Source of the DNA: Paenibacillus aestuarii
GTDB taxonomy: Bacteria > Bacillota > Bacilli > Paenibacillales > NBRC-103111
Reading direction: 5' to 3'
Assembly: GCF_027789125.1 (NCBI RefSeq)
Contig: NZ_JAQFVF010000014.1
Location: forward strand, 1-64,000
DNA length: 64,000 nucleotides
The notes beneath the pieces are model-generated. The model saw nothing but the letters and a program-made list of their open reading frames with translations. It searched no databases and was not told the DNA's origin. Positions 8,385-18,109 of this stretch are shown here, in pieces; the stretch's first letter is position 1; every line of letters starts with the position of its first letter. A program made the position numbers and the translations under genes.

Positions 8385-9320
8385 CACGCTGTGCAGGCTG
8401 GCTTCTTCTTTCATCATCAGCAGCGCTTTATTCATCCAGATCGCCGCTTGCGCTCCTTCGCCCATGGCAATGGTCACCTGCTCAGCGTGCACACCCACAT
8501 CGCCTGCAGCCCATACGAAAGGCACGCTCGTCATTTTGCTTCGCGGGTCCGTGACGATGTGGCGGTTCTCCATCCGCTCCGCGCCTAACTGCCTGGCCAG
8601 ATCCGATTTCACTTCATTTCCGCCAAAAGCGATAAATCCGCGATCCGCTTCGATTTTTTTCCCGCTCATGAGCCTGACGCCGTGAAAGCTGCCATTTGTC
8701 CCGGCCATTACTTCCTCGATTTCCTCGGCTATATAAACAATGCCTTTTTGCTGCAGCTCATTCAAAATCTCTTTCGGCACTGGACGCAGCTCGTGATTAA
8801 TGTAAGTTAACTCTTGGGTACGCGGGCTAATCGTCAAAGCCATGTTGGCCCCAGCCGCACCTGACCCCATGACGATGGTCGGCAGGCCTTTGATTTCGTA
8901 AGAATCGCAATCCGGACATACATATACCGTTAATCCTAAGCACGGTTTCAGGCCGCTGATTTCGGGCATCCGGTCGATCAGTCCCGTGGCCAGCAGCACC
9001 GTCTTGGCTTCGAAGCCTTTGCCTGATTTGCCCCAAAGCTCGAAGCCCTCGCCTGATTTGCCTTTGGCTACCGCATGGACGACTTCGTCCTGGAAGAACT
9101 GGACGCCTAATTTCTCCGCCTGCTGCCGTCCAACCTGGCGGAGCTGCTCACCTGATATACCGTCAGGCCAGCCCAAGATGTTGTGGTAGCTGCGGCAAAG
9201 CGTTGAGCGTCCATAACCGGCATCGATGACGAGCACTTGATGCTCATATCTGCCTAGTTGAATAGCCGCTTGCAGCCCGGCGATTCCCCCGCCAACGATA
9301 ATGCTATCGTATTGCTTCAT
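8370..9320 (-). CDS. Thioredoxin reductase-like FAD/NAD(P) oxidoreductase
   Basis: Pyridine nucleotide-disulfide oxidoreductase of thioredoxin reductase type. Seen: FAD-binding IIVGGGIAGLQAA at the N-terminus, redox motif CPDCDS in mid-protein, second nucleotide motif VMGSGAAGANMA, and C-terminal FVWAAGDVG for the flavin. About 316 aa, the normal size. ATG 9320 is preferred over the in-frame GTG at 9332 because AGAGGG is correctly spaced only from the ATG. A short in-frame duplication (GKSGEGFE / GKSGKGFE) lies near residue 100. It sits alone between a convergent nuclease-like gene and an MFS gene; the true electron acceptor cannot be told from the sequence. Confidence 0.88.
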   Translation of the reverse strand: MKQYDSIIVGGGIAGLQAAIQLGRYEHQVLVIDAGYGRSTLCRSYHNILGWPDGISGEQLRQVGRQQAEKLGVQFFQDEVVHAVAKGKSGEGFELWGKSGKGFEAKTVLLATGLIDRMPEISGLKPCLGLTVYVCPDCDSYEIKGLPTIVMGSGAAGANMALTISPRTQELTYINHELRPVPKEILNELQQKGIVYIAEEIEEVMAGTNGSFHGVRLMSGKKIEADRGFIAFGGNEVKSDLARQLGAERMENRHIVTDPRSKMTSVPFVWAAGDVGVHAEQVTIAMGEGAQAAIWMNKALLMMKEEASLHSVLARS

Positions 9321-9419
9321 AAGCTTCCGCACCCTCTTTCTCAGGTGTACTCTTAGTTAAAGTACCCGAAACAGAGCGCTGCCATGCGGCAACTTTGCGG
9401 CTCTCCACCAAGCAGCCGG

Positions 9420-10709
9420 CTATTTGCTAATCCCTTGTTTGTTTGCCATATGCTCCACATTTGCACCCGGCTTGCTTGACGGCTTCGTATTCACTGACCA
9501 AATTAATGCCACTTGCGTAAGCGACGCAATAATCAGGATCCATGGAATCCAGTTCCCGTCCATCCCGCTCCCGAACGAGATGAGACAGTAAATCGAGATG
9601 ACCCTGCCAATATTGAGAAACAACTCACGAATGACAACGCTTTCGACTTTCAGCTCTCCCTTTAGCGGCAGCTTGCTGATCAAACCGTAATAATAACCAG
9701 TCATCGTATTCCCTTGCAAGGGAGCAAAAAGGGAATACAAAATCATGAAGCTAACGACCGTCCAGACGTTCATGCTTCCTAATAATAAGGAGGAACCGAT
9801 CAGATAGCCCACGGTGGAAATGGCTAAATACAACCGTGCTTTGTCAGCTTTGGCATATTTGGAAATGAGCATCGCCATAACGATACTAAGACTCGAATAG
9901 AGTACGCCCAAGTAGCCGACGATGTCCTCACGCGGGACTGTCTTAAACAGCAAAATATTCGGCAGAAACAACATGATGCCTTGCAGCAGTCCCATGCCAA
10001 AGAAGCCGAGTAAATTTTTTAACCAGACGCGGTTTTTCTTCATGAGGAGTCCAGCAAATCTTAAATAGTACACCTTGTGATGGCCACCAGACGCTTTAAT
10101 GCGAAATGAAATCATCGTAGCGAGCAGGAACATGCAAAAAGCGATGGAAAACACGATGGTGTAACCGCGCAGCCCTTCCTGCAACCGAATGATCACGCCG
10201 GCAAGTGCAGGCCCGGCCAGTGTCGCGGCTGTAAAAAATATCATGTTAAAGGCCAAATATCGGATCCGGTTCTGCTCGGTGGAAACATCGTACATTAGCG
10301 TTAAATAGCCTACCCAGTAAAAAGCGGCAGCTAGTCCATTGAAAATGGCAAAAAGAATATAATAAGGAACGAGCTTTTCCTGGGCAATAATGACCACTAA
10401 ATAAAAAATACCAATTAACATAATTCCTAATCGGTAAGAAACCATGCGGTCTTTCTTCTTGACGATCCAGCCCCCTAGAGCGAAGCCGATCGGAGTAAGC
10501 ACATAGATCACAATATTGTAGGTGCCATTAATGAAAAGACTGTGCGTCAAGCGCCATAAATACAAATTCAAAAACACGCCTGACATGGAGGCCCCAAATT
10601 GAAAAGTGGAATGAATGATTAAGGAGATGATTGCTTCCCGGGATAGCCGCTTCTCGGGAGGTAGTTCATTTTGTTTCATTTTAAGCCAACATCTTAAGTT
10701 CATGTTCAT
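9420..10709 (-). CDS. MFS transporter
   Basis: About 12 hydrophobic segments and MFS character, for example GGWIVKKKDRMVSYRLG between TM2 and TM3. Substrate unknown. The frame is open back to 10781, but that runs into the upstream terminator. I therefore place the start at ATG 10709 (MNMNLRCWLKMKQNE), with GGAGGG about 13 bases before it; ATG 10703 is the alternative. No neighbouring enzyme suggests a substrate. Confidence 0.85.
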   Translation of the reverse strand: MNMNLRCWLKMKQNELPPEKRLSREAIISLIIHSTFQFGASMSGVFLNLYLWRLTHSLFINGTYNIVIYVLTPIGFALGGWIVKKKDRMVSYRLGIMLIGIFYLVVIIAQEKLVPYYILFAIFNGLAAAFYWVGYLTLMYDVSTEQNRIRYLAFNMIFFTAATLAGPALAGVIIRLQEGLRGYTIVFSIAFCMFLLATMISFRIKASGGHHKVYYLRFAGLLMKKNRVWLKNLLGFFGMGLLQGIMLFLPNILLFKTVPREDIVGYLGVLYSSLSIVMAMLISKYAKADKARLYLAISTVGYLIGSSLLLGSMNVWTVVSFMILYSLFAPLQGNTMTGYYYGLISKLPLKGELKVESVVIRELFLNIGRVISIYCLISFGSGMDGNWIPWILIIASLTQVALIWSVNTKPSSKPGANVEHMANKQGISK

Positions 10710-10779
10710 CGTCCAGGGACACCCTCCAGTCTTCCAGTCTTCCCCATTGTACCAGCCCATGCCGCTTCTGTTAAACGGC

Positions 10780-10809
10780 AAAAAGCCTCAGCATTGGCGC
10801 TGAGGCTTT
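10780..10809 (-). terminator. Terminator of the sugar-binding protein gene
   Basis: A perfect 11-bp stem (AAAGCCTCAGC, loop, GCTGAGGCTTT) followed on the minus strand by TTTTT. It lies about 20 bases after the stop at 10829. Confidence 0.9.
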
Positions 10810-10828
10810 GGATTTGACCGTTATCGAG

Positions 10829-12142
10829 TTACTTCTTGAGGCTATCCCATGTTTTCTGGAACTCATCCAGCATTTGGTCTTTCGTGTATTTCTTCGCGAC
10901 ATAACCTTGCATAATATCGCCGAATTTTTTACTGGAAGCTTCGCCGCCTGGGAATTTAAACCAGTTCCAGCTAAGTGTTTTGCCGTCTTTGCTGTACTTG
11001 ATGATGTCAGCAGCCAAAGGACCGAGTACTTTCTCATCAGCAGGAATGGATTTGAAAGCTGGGATGAACTTGAACTCATCTGTGATGTATTTTTTACCTG
11101 TTTCGGAAGTAACGAGCCAGTTCAAGAATTTCTTCGCTTCGTCTTTCACAGCGGAGTTCTTGTTAATAACCCAGTTGTTCGGAACGCCTACAAGCAACTT
11201 ATCTGATGCTGTTGCATCATCCGAGATTGGCATTGGCAAGAAGCCGACTTTCAGGTCTGGATTCGTTTTGGTAATTTGCACTTGTGTCCAGTTACCTTGT
11301 TGCGTCATCGCCGCTTTACCTGTTGCAAAATCAGTTACTTGTGTGTTGTAGTCCGTTTGCAGCGGGTTTTTGTTGCCATATTGTAAAGTCAGGTCAAACA
11401 ATTTGGTCCAGCTGTTGAACACTTCGTTGCCAGGAATCTTCGCAGTGCCTTTGTTCAATCCGTCGATGAAGGCGTTCGGATCTTTTTGGTTCGCAAACGG
11501 CAAGTTTACGAAGTGGTTACCCAATACCCACCATTCGCCATAGCCGTTCTCGAAAGGCGTGATGCCTGCAGCTTGCAACTTCTTAGCCGCAGCTTCCAAT
11601 TGCGTGTACGTTTTTGGAAGATCCGTAATGCCCGCTTTTGCAAACAGATCTTTGTTATAGATGAAGCCATAGCCTTCCAAGTTCAACGGTTGGCCATACA
11701 GCTTGCCGTTTTTAGTCATTGGCTCTTTCGCTACGTCTACCAGATCGCCAACCCATGGTTGATCAGACAGGTCTTCCAAGTTGTCGATCCATTTATCCAA
11801 GTCGGAGAAACCGCCGTTGTTGAAAATGTCCGGCTTGTCGCCAGAGTTGAACTTCGCCAGCAATGCTGCGCCATAGTCTGCGCCGCCGCCAACTGTATCC
11901 ACTTGGATTTTCACGTTAGGGTTCAGCTTTTGATACTCTTGAACCAATTTGCCAAGTTGATCGGCAATCTCTACTTTAAATTGGAACATTTTAATGGTTA
12001 CTTGTTTACCACCAGCAGCTGGGGCAGCGGATGCACCCGCAGAAGCGGCAGGAGCAGGAGTTTCTTCTTTTTTACCACAGCCTGTTGCTACCAGAGATAG
12101 TGAAAGCACGGCTGCCATACTGATCATCGTCAGTTTTTTCAT
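10829..12142 (-). CDS. Extracellular solute-binding lipoprotein (sugar ABC transporter)
   Basis: Family 1 solute-binding protein, 437 aa. It has a lipoprotein signal (MKKLTMISMAAVLSLSLVATGC; lipobox cysteine near residue 22) and then an Ala/Pro-rich linker. The mature part contains typical CUT1 features such as NPNVKIQVDT, FNSGDKPDIF, GKAAMTQQGNW and a C-terminal NWLVTSETGKKY. It is encoded 172 bases after the two permease genes, an unusual order, and has its own terminator. A cre-like sequence lies upstream. The bound sugar is not identifiable. Confidence 0.93.
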   Translation of the reverse strand: MKKLTMISMAAVLSLSLVATGCGKKEETPAPAASAGASAAPAAGGKQVTIKMFQFKVEIADQLGKLVQEYQKLNPNVKIQVDTVGGGADYGAALLAKFNSGDKPDIFNNGGFSDLDKWIDNLEDLSDQPWVGDLVDVAKEPMTKNGKLYGQPLNLEGYGFIYNKDLFAKAGITDLPKTYTQLEAAAKKLQAAGITPFENGYGEWWVLGNHFVNLPFANQKDPNAFIDGLNKGTAKIPGNEVFNSWTKLFDLTLQYGNKNPLQTDYNTQVTDFATGKAAMTQQGNWTQVQITKTNPDLKVGFLPMPISDDATASDKLLVGVPNNWVINKNSAVKDEAKKFLNWLVTSETGKKYITDEFKFIPAFKSIPADEKVLGPLAADIIKYSKDGKTLSWNWFKFPGGEASSKKFGDIMQGYVAKKYTKDQMLDEFQKTWDSLKK

Positions 12143-12202
12143 GTAGGTATTGCCTCCCTTTTTGTGTTAAAAAATCGTTTCATGCTAACAAGTATCTTAT
12201 TT

Positions 12203-12216
12203 TGAAATCGCTTGCT
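12203..12216. promoter_or_regulatory. Possible CcpA cre-like site
   Basis: TGAAATCGCTTGCT matches 12 of 14 positions of TGWAARCGYTWNCA. It lies about 60 bases before the binding-protein ATG. Catabolite control of a sugar transporter would make sense, but one degenerate site is weak evidence. Confidence 0.35.
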
Positions 12217-12314
12217 AACAGCTTACATGGTTTATTGTAAACACTTACTTAAACCCTTAACACAGAGAATATTGAACATAAAGGTGGAAGATTTTGAACT
12301 TATTTGCAAATCTG

Positions 12315-13151
12315 TCACCCTTTAACGGAACCTGCAGTAATCCCTTCAACAATATGCTTCTGCATCGCCAGGAAGAAAATCACGATCGGCAATACACCCA
12401 GTGTCAAACCGGCCAGGGCCAAATCCCATTGTTTCGTATATTGTCCAAAGAACGAGAACGTCGCAAGCGGAATCGTACGCAGCTCCGGACTGTTCAGCAC
12501 CAGAGACGGCAGCAGGTAGTCGTTCCAGATCCACAAGCTGTTCAAAATAACAACCGTCGTTGACATAGGCTTCAACAGCGGGAAAATGATTCGCCAGAAG
12601 ACACCATATGGAGAGCTTCCGTCCACAGTGGCGGATTCTTCAATCTCCAGAGGAATCGATTTGATAAAGCCATGATATAGGAAGACGTTAAGCGAAACGC
12701 CGAATCCGAAGTAACAAATAATTAGCCCAAGTTTGCTGTCCATGAGACCAATCTGGCCGGCTACGCGGACAAGCGGAATCATGATCGATTGGAAAGGAAT
12801 CACCATCGCTGCAACGAAAGCCAGGAAAACCAGGTTATTGAATTTCGAAGGCTTTCTAACCATGCGGTAAGCGGCCATCGAACTGATAACAACCAGACCG
12901 ACGTTGCTGACCACGGTAATGATCAGTGAGTTCAGGAACGCCGATGGAAACTTCATGATCGTCCATACTTTAACGTAGCTGTCCAGATATAAGCTCTTAG
13001 GGAGACTGGCCGTGTTAGCCGCCAGCTCCGGGAAAGTTTTCAGCGAGTTGACGATCACGAAATAGAACGGAATTAAGAAGAGAAGTGCGATCAGTATGCC
13101 CAGCACTTCGAGCGTAAACAGCCGCCCCGAATATTTTTTGACTGCATCCAT
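12315..13151 (-). CDS. Carbohydrate ABC transporter permease, MalG type
   Basis: 278 aa with six predicted membrane segments. The EAA loop (EIEESATVDGSSPYGVFWRI) docks the ATPase, and the protein ends in VEGITAGSVKG, typical of CUT1 inner permeases. Its ATG shares one base with the stop of the upstream MalF-type gene (TAATG), indicating translational coupling. No ATPase gene is present in the cluster, so a shared MsmX-type ATPase elsewhere is expected (inference from the family). Confidence 0.94.
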   Translation of the reverse strand: MDAVKKYSGRLFTLEVLGILIALLFLIPFYFVIVNSLKTFPELAANTASLPKSLYLDSYVKVWTIMKFPSAFLNSLIITVVSNVGLVVISSMAAYRMVRKPSKFNNLVFLAFVAAMVIPFQSIMIPLVRVAGQIGLMDSKLGLIICYFGFGVSLNVFLYHGFIKSIPLEIEESATVDGSSPYGVFWRIIFPLLKPMSTTVVILNSLWIWNDYLLPSLVLNSPELRTIPLATFSFFGQYTKQWDLALAGLTLGVLPIVIFFLAMQKHIVEGITAGSVKG

Positions 13152-14035
13152 TAGACTTCAACCTCCTTGCGCTTCGTATACATGACTTGGATGGTCGAAA
13201 TAATGGCCACAACAATGAAGAATACGAAAGCTTTTGCCGTTCCCAAACCGTAGTTATTATTGCGGAACGCTTCTTGATAAATATTGATGGATACCGATTC
13301 CGTCGAGTTGAACGGTCCGCCTTTAGTCAAGGAGAAGTTCAAATCGAAGATTTTAAACGACCACGAAATGGTCAAGAACAGACATACCGTTACCGCCGGC
13401 ATAATGAGCGGGATAATAATGTTGCGCAGCACTTGGGAGCGTGTCGCTCCGTCGATATAGGCTGCTTCCACCATATCTTTAGGTACGTTGGACAAAGCAG
13501 CGATATAGATGATCATCAAGTAACCGGAACCTTGCCATACGCTGACAATGACGATCGCCCAGAACGCGGTCGGCGCGTCGCCCAGCCAAGGAAGCTCGAA
13601 GAAACTGAGGTGCGTCAGGTCGCCGAGTGTCGCGAAGCCTTTGACAAAGATGAACTGCCAGATGAAACCGAGCAGCAAGCCGCCGATCACGTTTGGCATA
13701 AAGAAGATCGTACGCAGCACGTTGCGCGTTTTCAGCGCTTGGGTCAGCAGCAGCGCGAGCAGGAAGCCGACAAGGTTCGTCAGAATTACGTTCGTGACCG
13801 TCAACCGGGTCGTAAACCAGAACGCGTTGCGATAGTCCTCATCCTCTAGCAAGATATGCTTGAAGTTGCTCAAGCCGTTGAACTTCACCGTCGTGGTAAC
13901 ACCGTTCCATTCTGTGAATGAATAGTAAATGCTCATCAAGAACGGAATTAATACAATGAGCGTGAAAAAGATCAAAGCAGGACCAACGAATACCCATTGC
14001 TGGAACATCCCTGCCATTCCCTTGTTAGTTTTCAT
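13151..14035 (-). CDS. Carbohydrate ABC transporter permease, MalF type
   Basis: 294 aa, six membrane segments, with EAA loop DMVEAAYIDGATRSQVLRNI and the N-terminal WVFVGPALIFFTLIVLIPF common to CUT1 outer permeases. First gene of the transporter unit, divergent from the histidine kinase gene across about 150 bases. A sigma-A-like promoter lies just upstream. With the MalG partner and the lipoprotein it forms one sugar importer. Confidence 0.94.
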   Translation of the reverse strand: MKTNKGMAGMFQQWVFVGPALIFFTLIVLIPFLMSIYYSFTEWNGVTTTVKFNGLSNFKHILLEDEDYRNAFWFTTRLTVTNVILTNLVGFLLALLLTQALKTRNVLRTIFFMPNVIGGLLLGFIWQFIFVKGFATLGDLTHLSFFELPWLGDAPTAFWAIVIVSVWQGSGYLMIIYIAALSNVPKDMVEAAYIDGATRSQVLRNIIIPLIMPAVTVCLFLTISWSFKIFDLNFSLTKGGPFNSTESVSINIYQEAFRNNNYGLGTAKAFVFFIVVAIISTIQVMYTKRKEVEV

Positions 14036-14066
14036 GGGAAATTTCCCCCTTACCGAATATGTACAA

Positions 14067-14095
14067 TTAGTATAAATTTCTTAAACGCCTTGCAA
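14067..14095 (-). promoter_or_regulatory. Candidate promoter of the sugar ABC transporter
   Basis: TTGCAA (14090-14095), 17-base spacer, TACTAA (14067-14072), read on the minus strand about 30 bases before the MalF-type ATG. Confidence 0.5.
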
Positions 14096-14187
14096 CACAG
14101 ATTATCGTGATGCATTAGGTGGAATTTGTTGACCTCTCCTGCTACAATGTAGGGGAAAAAGACCAACAGAAACCGAGTTGATTCGCC

Positions 14188-15999
14188 ATGATTCGCAACA
14201 GTATACGCAATAAGCTGATTCTCTTCTTGCTGCTTGCCACACTCATTCCCTTCATTACTTCTATTGTTGTTTCCTATTTCTTCACCAAACAGAAGGTCAT
14301 TGAAGACACGATCAAGAACAACGCAGCCTTAATTTCGCAAGGAAAAACAAATCTTATTCATTACTTGAACGGCGTCACTCAAGCTTCTCTGACCTTATAC
14401 ACCGGACAACCGCTCTCCGAGACAGGACAGTTGTACGATATTTTGCTGCGTCAGCAAGATATTGACTACATGAGCGACAAAGTAATTGCCAGCGGACTGC
14501 AAGTGATGTCCCATTCCATTAAAGAGATCAAGCAAGTTTATTTGTATGCCAAAGTCAGTGATCGATCTTATTTAATGGTGAATGATTTCAAAGGCACCTC
14601 GATCGGCAAATATGATCAGATGCCGGCATTTCCTGCGGATCAGAACGTTTATATCGAAACCACCCATGAAAGTAACAGCTATGGCATCCCTCTTAAGGAT
14701 TATTTTGCACCATCGCCAGTCTTATCTATGCACCGGAAAATCCTGTACTCTCCGAATAACACGGATATTGGCGAACTGGTGATCGATATTGGACTCGATT
14801 TAATTTCGGAAATTTGCAGAAACCTATATACGCACGATGAAGAAGAATTGTATATATTCGATCATTCCGGCAAAATCGTCTTCGGCCCCGATCCCGCCAT
14901 GTGGGGACAGACACTCAACACCAAGTGGGCTGACGAAGCGATCCACAGCCTCGCTCCAAGCGGAAGCTACGAGTGGAGCAAGGGCCCTTATGCAGGGATG
15001 AACGTGTATGAAAAAATGGTGACAGATTCCGTCGATTGGACGATCGTTAAACGGCTGCCTTATGCGCAGCTGACGAAAAACGCGAAACAACTGACACTGA
15101 TCAATTCCTTTGTGCTCACGCTATTTTTAATGATTGTCATCATTGGCACGATTTACATCAGCATTCGCTTCACCGCTCCAATTAAGCAGTTGATTCGCTA
15201 CATTTCGCGGATTCAGACCGGACAGAAAAATTCCGAAATTGAGCTGACGCGCACGGACGAGCTCGGCATACTCGCCAACCGCTTCCATGCGCTAATGCAA
15301 AATCTGGATCAGATGGTCATGCGGGAATACCGGCTTGAGCTCGCCAATAAATCGAATCAGCTGATGGCTTTGCAGGCGCAGATCAATCCTCATTTTCTGA
15401 ATAATGCGCTGCAATCGATCGGTACACTTGCGCTGCAGCATGATGCACCCAAGATCTATGCCCTTATTTCTTATTTGGCGAAAATGATGCACTACAGCAT
15501 GAACACCAGTGAATCCGTCGTCCCTTTGCGCAAAGAGCTGGATCATATCAAGTCGTATTTAGAGCTGCAAAAACAACGGTTTGAGCACCAATTTGCCATT
15601 GAATATCAAATCGAAGACAGCACCCAAGCGCTCATTATTCCAAAAATGATGCTGCAGCCGCTTGTTGAGAATTACTTCAAGCACGGGTTCAAACCTGGTG
15701 CCGACAGCGGTCTGCTCCGCATTCAGTCGTCGAGAGGCGTTGACGAGGAAGGGCGGGAGCTGTTAGTCGTTGTTGTCGAGGATAACGGCGCCGGCATGAG
15801 CGATGAACGCATGCAAGAAGTGAAGAGCCGCTTATCCGCTCCTGCGATCGGGAATGAAACTTACATCGGGCTGCGCAATGTGCTGACGCGCATCCAGCTG
15901 TATTTTACAAGTGACGCCAGTCTGCAGATTGAACATAACGAGCCGAAAGGGCTGCGGATCATCATAACGATTCCCTTACAGAAAGAAGACCATATATGA
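14188..15999 (+). CDS. YesM-type sensor histidine kinase
   Basis: 603 aa. TM1 at about 12-32, a long extracellular sensor domain to about residue 300, TM2 (LTLINSFVLTLFLMIVIIGTI), HAMP, then the His_kinase domain with QINPHFLNNALQSIGTLALQ (phospho-accepting His) and a HATPase region with VEDNGAGMS. This family senses extracellular sugars or a binding protein and regulates an adjacent CUT1 transporter. The divergent ABC genes fit that role. The stop overlaps the start of the response regulator by 4 bases (ATGA). Confidence 0.93.
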   Translation: MIRNSIRNKLILFLLLATLIPFITSIVVSYFFTKQKVIEDTIKNNAALISQGKTNLIHYLNGVTQASLTLYTGQPLSETGQLYDILLRQQDIDYMSDKVIASGLQVMSHSIKEIKQVYLYAKVSDRSYLMVNDFKGTSIGKYDQMPAFPADQNVYIETTHESNSYGIPLKDYFAPSPVLSMHRKILYSPNNTDIGELVIDIGLDLISEICRNLYTHDEEELYIFDHSGKIVFGPDPAMWGQTLNTKWADEAIHSLAPSGSYEWSKGPYAGMNVYEKMVTDSVDWTIVKRLPYAQLTKNAKQLTLINSFVLTLFLMIVIIGTIYISIRFTAPIKQLIRYISRIQTGQKNSEIELTRTDELGILANRFHALMQNLDQMVMREYRLELANKSNQLMALQAQINPHFLNNALQSIGTLALQHDAPKIYALISYLAKMMHYSMNTSESVVPLRKELDHIKSYLELQKQRFEHQFAIEYQIEDSTQALIIPKMMLQPLVENYFKHGFKPGADSGLLRIQSSRGVDEEGRELLVVVVEDNGAGMSDERMQEVKSRLSAPAIGNETYIGLRNVLTRIQLYFTSDASLQIEHNEPKGLRIIITIPLQKEDHI

Positions 16000-17627
16000 A
16001 AGCACTCATTGTTGATGATGAAAAACACGTAAGAGACGCGATCCGCTTGCTCGTCAATTGGAAAGAGCACGCGATCGATACCATCCTCGAAGCGCCTAAC
16101 GGCCAGGCGGCCATGGAGCTAGTAGAGAAAGAGAAGCCGGAAATCATTATGACGGACATGATGATGCCGATCATGAACGGCGTCGAGCTGCTGGAATGGC
16201 TGCAGCAGAATGCGCCGGACAGCAAAACGATCGTCATCAGCGGGCATGATGACTTTTCCCTGCTGCGGCATACCGTAAAGTACGGCGGTACAGACTATAT
16301 TTTGAAGCCGATCGACGCGGATCAGTTGAACGAAGCTTTGCTTAAAGCGATTACCGTCTGGAAAAAGGACGAGGAACACCGCCAGCAAAATCGCAACCGT
16401 AATATCGAAATGAATCAGATCAAGCCCGTTTATTGGGACAAGCTGCTGTCCAGCTTAATTACCGACCCTTCTACTTACGAGCAGAACGCCGAGCAATTCG
16501 CCAAGGAGCTGGGCTTGCCTCCGAGTACGAAGGACTGCCGGGTGGCGATTCTGTCGCTCGATACGATGGAACGCAGTCTGAAGACGAAATTCGGGCATAA
16601 TCTGGAGCTGCTGCTGTTCTCGCTGATTAATATTTGCAACGAATTTCTGCGCGAGCAGCAGCGCGGCATCGCCTTCGGCTATTGGAACAACCACAGCGAG
16701 ATCGTGCTGCTTTTTTGGAAGGAACAAGAAGAAGCTGAGGCGATGCTCAGCAAAATTAACGAAGGCATGCGCATCACGCTGCGCAGCCGCGTCGACTTCG
16801 GTATTGGCGGCTCGCATCCGTTCCCGGCTGGCCTGTCCTTGTCCTATCAGGAAGCGCGTGAGGCGCTGCGCCAGCGTAACTTGCTGGCCAAAGACTCTTG
16901 GATCCACAGCCGGCTCATGCCGTCCGCCAAGTCTGCGCATCGCGCGCTATCGTTCAGCCACTACGAAGAGCGCATCCGCATCGCCATTCGCAGCGGCAGC
17001 CTGGAGCAGATCCAGGAAGCGGCGCAGCTGTGGATCGATGCGGTTAAACAGGCCGACGCGATCACGCTCGAGCAGCTAGACCATTGGTGGCGCGAGTACT
17101 CGGTCATGCGGCGCCGCTGGCTGCAGGAATTTTTCCCGGGCAAAAGCGAGGAAGAGATCAAACAGCAGCTGGGTAGCGAACCGGATAGTCTGATTATTCC
17201 ACTTGACGAACAAGGCATTCTGTCGCTGCCGCTCTGGCAGCAGGAGCTGACCCGCAGCATGGTCCAGTTGTCCAAGCTTGTGCTGCATCACCAGCAAAAG
17301 GATAAAAATGTCATATTCGATATTGCTGCCTACCTGGATCAGCATTACAACGAGGACATCACGCTGCAGGACATTGCCAGCCGCTTCTTTTTAAGCCGTG
17401 AATATATCTCCCGTAAATTCAAGCAGGAGTTCGAGGTCAATCTCTCCGATTATTTAGGGCAAATCCGCATGGAGAAAGCCAAGGCGCTCCTCTGCAACCC
17501 GCATCTGCGCATCTCTCAGGTGGCCGAAATGGTCGGGTATAATGATGAGAAATATTTCAGCAAAGTTTTCAAAAAGCAGGAGGGCATGTCTCCGAACGAG
17601 TATCGAAAACAATCGAAATCTATCTGA
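15996..17627 (+). CDS. YesN-type response regulator with AraC DNA-binding domain
   Basis: 543 aa: N-terminal receiver with DDE acidic pocket and phospho-Asp in IIMTDMMMPIMNG. A middle region of about 280 residues of YesN type follows. The C-terminal AraC/XylS double helix-turn-helix begins at DIAAYLDQHYNEDITLQDIA and includes SREYISRKFKQEF and VGYNDEKYFSKVFKK. Partner of the upstream kinase (4-base overlap). Its likely target is the divergent sugar transporter operon. Confidence 0.93.
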   Translation: MKALIVDDEKHVRDAIRLLVNWKEHAIDTILEAPNGQAAMELVEKEKPEIIMTDMMMPIMNGVELLEWLQQNAPDSKTIVISGHDDFSLLRHTVKYGGTDYILKPIDADQLNEALLKAITVWKKDEEHRQQNRNRNIEMNQIKPVYWDKLLSSLITDPSTYEQNAEQFAKELGLPPSTKDCRVAILSLDTMERSLKTKFGHNLELLLFSLINICNEFLREQQRGIAFGYWNNHSEIVLLFWKEQEEAEAMLSKINEGMRITLRSRVDFGIGGSHPFPAGLSLSYQEAREALRQRNLLAKDSWIHSRLMPSAKSAHRALSFSHYEERIRIAIRSGSLEQIQEAAQLWIDAVKQADAITLEQLDHWWREYSVMRRRWLQEFFPGKSEEEIKQQLGSEPDSLIIPLDEQGILSLPLWQQELTRSMVQLSKLVLHHQQKDKNVIFDIAAYLDQHYNEDITLQDIASRFFLSREYISRKFKQEFEVNLSDYLGQIRMEKAKALLCNPHLRISQVAEMVGYNDEKYFSKVFKKQEGMSPNEYRKQSKSI

Positions 17628-17629
17628 AA

Positions 17630-17657
17630 TTGCTAGAAAACGGAATTATGCTATACT
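17630..17657 (+). promoter_or_regulatory. Sigma-A-like promoter for the coiled-coil/NAGPA pair
   Basis: TTGCTA (17630-17635), 16-base spacer, TATACT (17652-17657), about 20 bases before the ATG at 17678. The yesN stop lies just upstream, so this pair has its own promoter. Confidence 0.6.
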
Positions 17658-17677
17658 AGGAAACAGAGGTGAAGTTC

Positions 17678-18109
17678 ATGAATATGCCCATCGAAACATC
17701 GGCAGTAAATCCTTTTCCGCGCGCCGCCAAGTCGACCAAAGTTAAAAGAAAAACTTATGTCTATCTATTTCTTAGTTGGCTGTTTCTGATCGCCATTGGC
17801 GTCACTGCCGCTAAGCTTTATACAGATCATCTGCGAGCTGCCATTGCTAACGATATCGCGCAGCAGACCCAGCAGCAGCTTAAAGCTGTGCAGGACGATT
17901 ACCAGAAGCAAGTTGGCCAATTAAAAGACAGTGTCAACGCCGATATCAGCGACATGCAGAAGAAAGTCGACTCGCTGAACGAGCTGCTGGCATTTACGAA
18001 AGATAGCGCGAACAGCAAGACCGATAACAGCAATCAATTGTACACGCAGCTTGCCGACGTGAAGGCGAAATTGGAAGAATTGCAAAAAAATCTGGATGTG
18101 TTGAAGTAA
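17678..18109 (+). CDS. Membrane-anchored coiled-coil protein of unknown function
   Basis: 143 aa from ATG 17678, chosen because AGAGG sits 8 bases upstream (in-frame GTG at 17669 and ATG at 17684 are alternatives). A basic N-terminus is followed by one membrane segment (VYLFLSWLFLIAIGVTAA) and then a Gln/Asp/Lys-rich heptad region to the C-terminus, probably extracellular. No family recognised. It is translationally coupled (TAATG) to the phosphodiester glycosidase gene, so the two products probably act together at the membrane surface. Confidence 0.8.
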   Translation: MNMPIETSAVNPFPRAAKSTKVKRKTYVYLFLSWLFLIAIGVTAAKLYTDHLRAAIANDIAQQTQQQLKAVQDDYQKQVGQLKDSVNADISDMQKKVDSLNELLAFTKDSANSKTDNSNQLYTQLADVKAKLEELQKNLDVLK

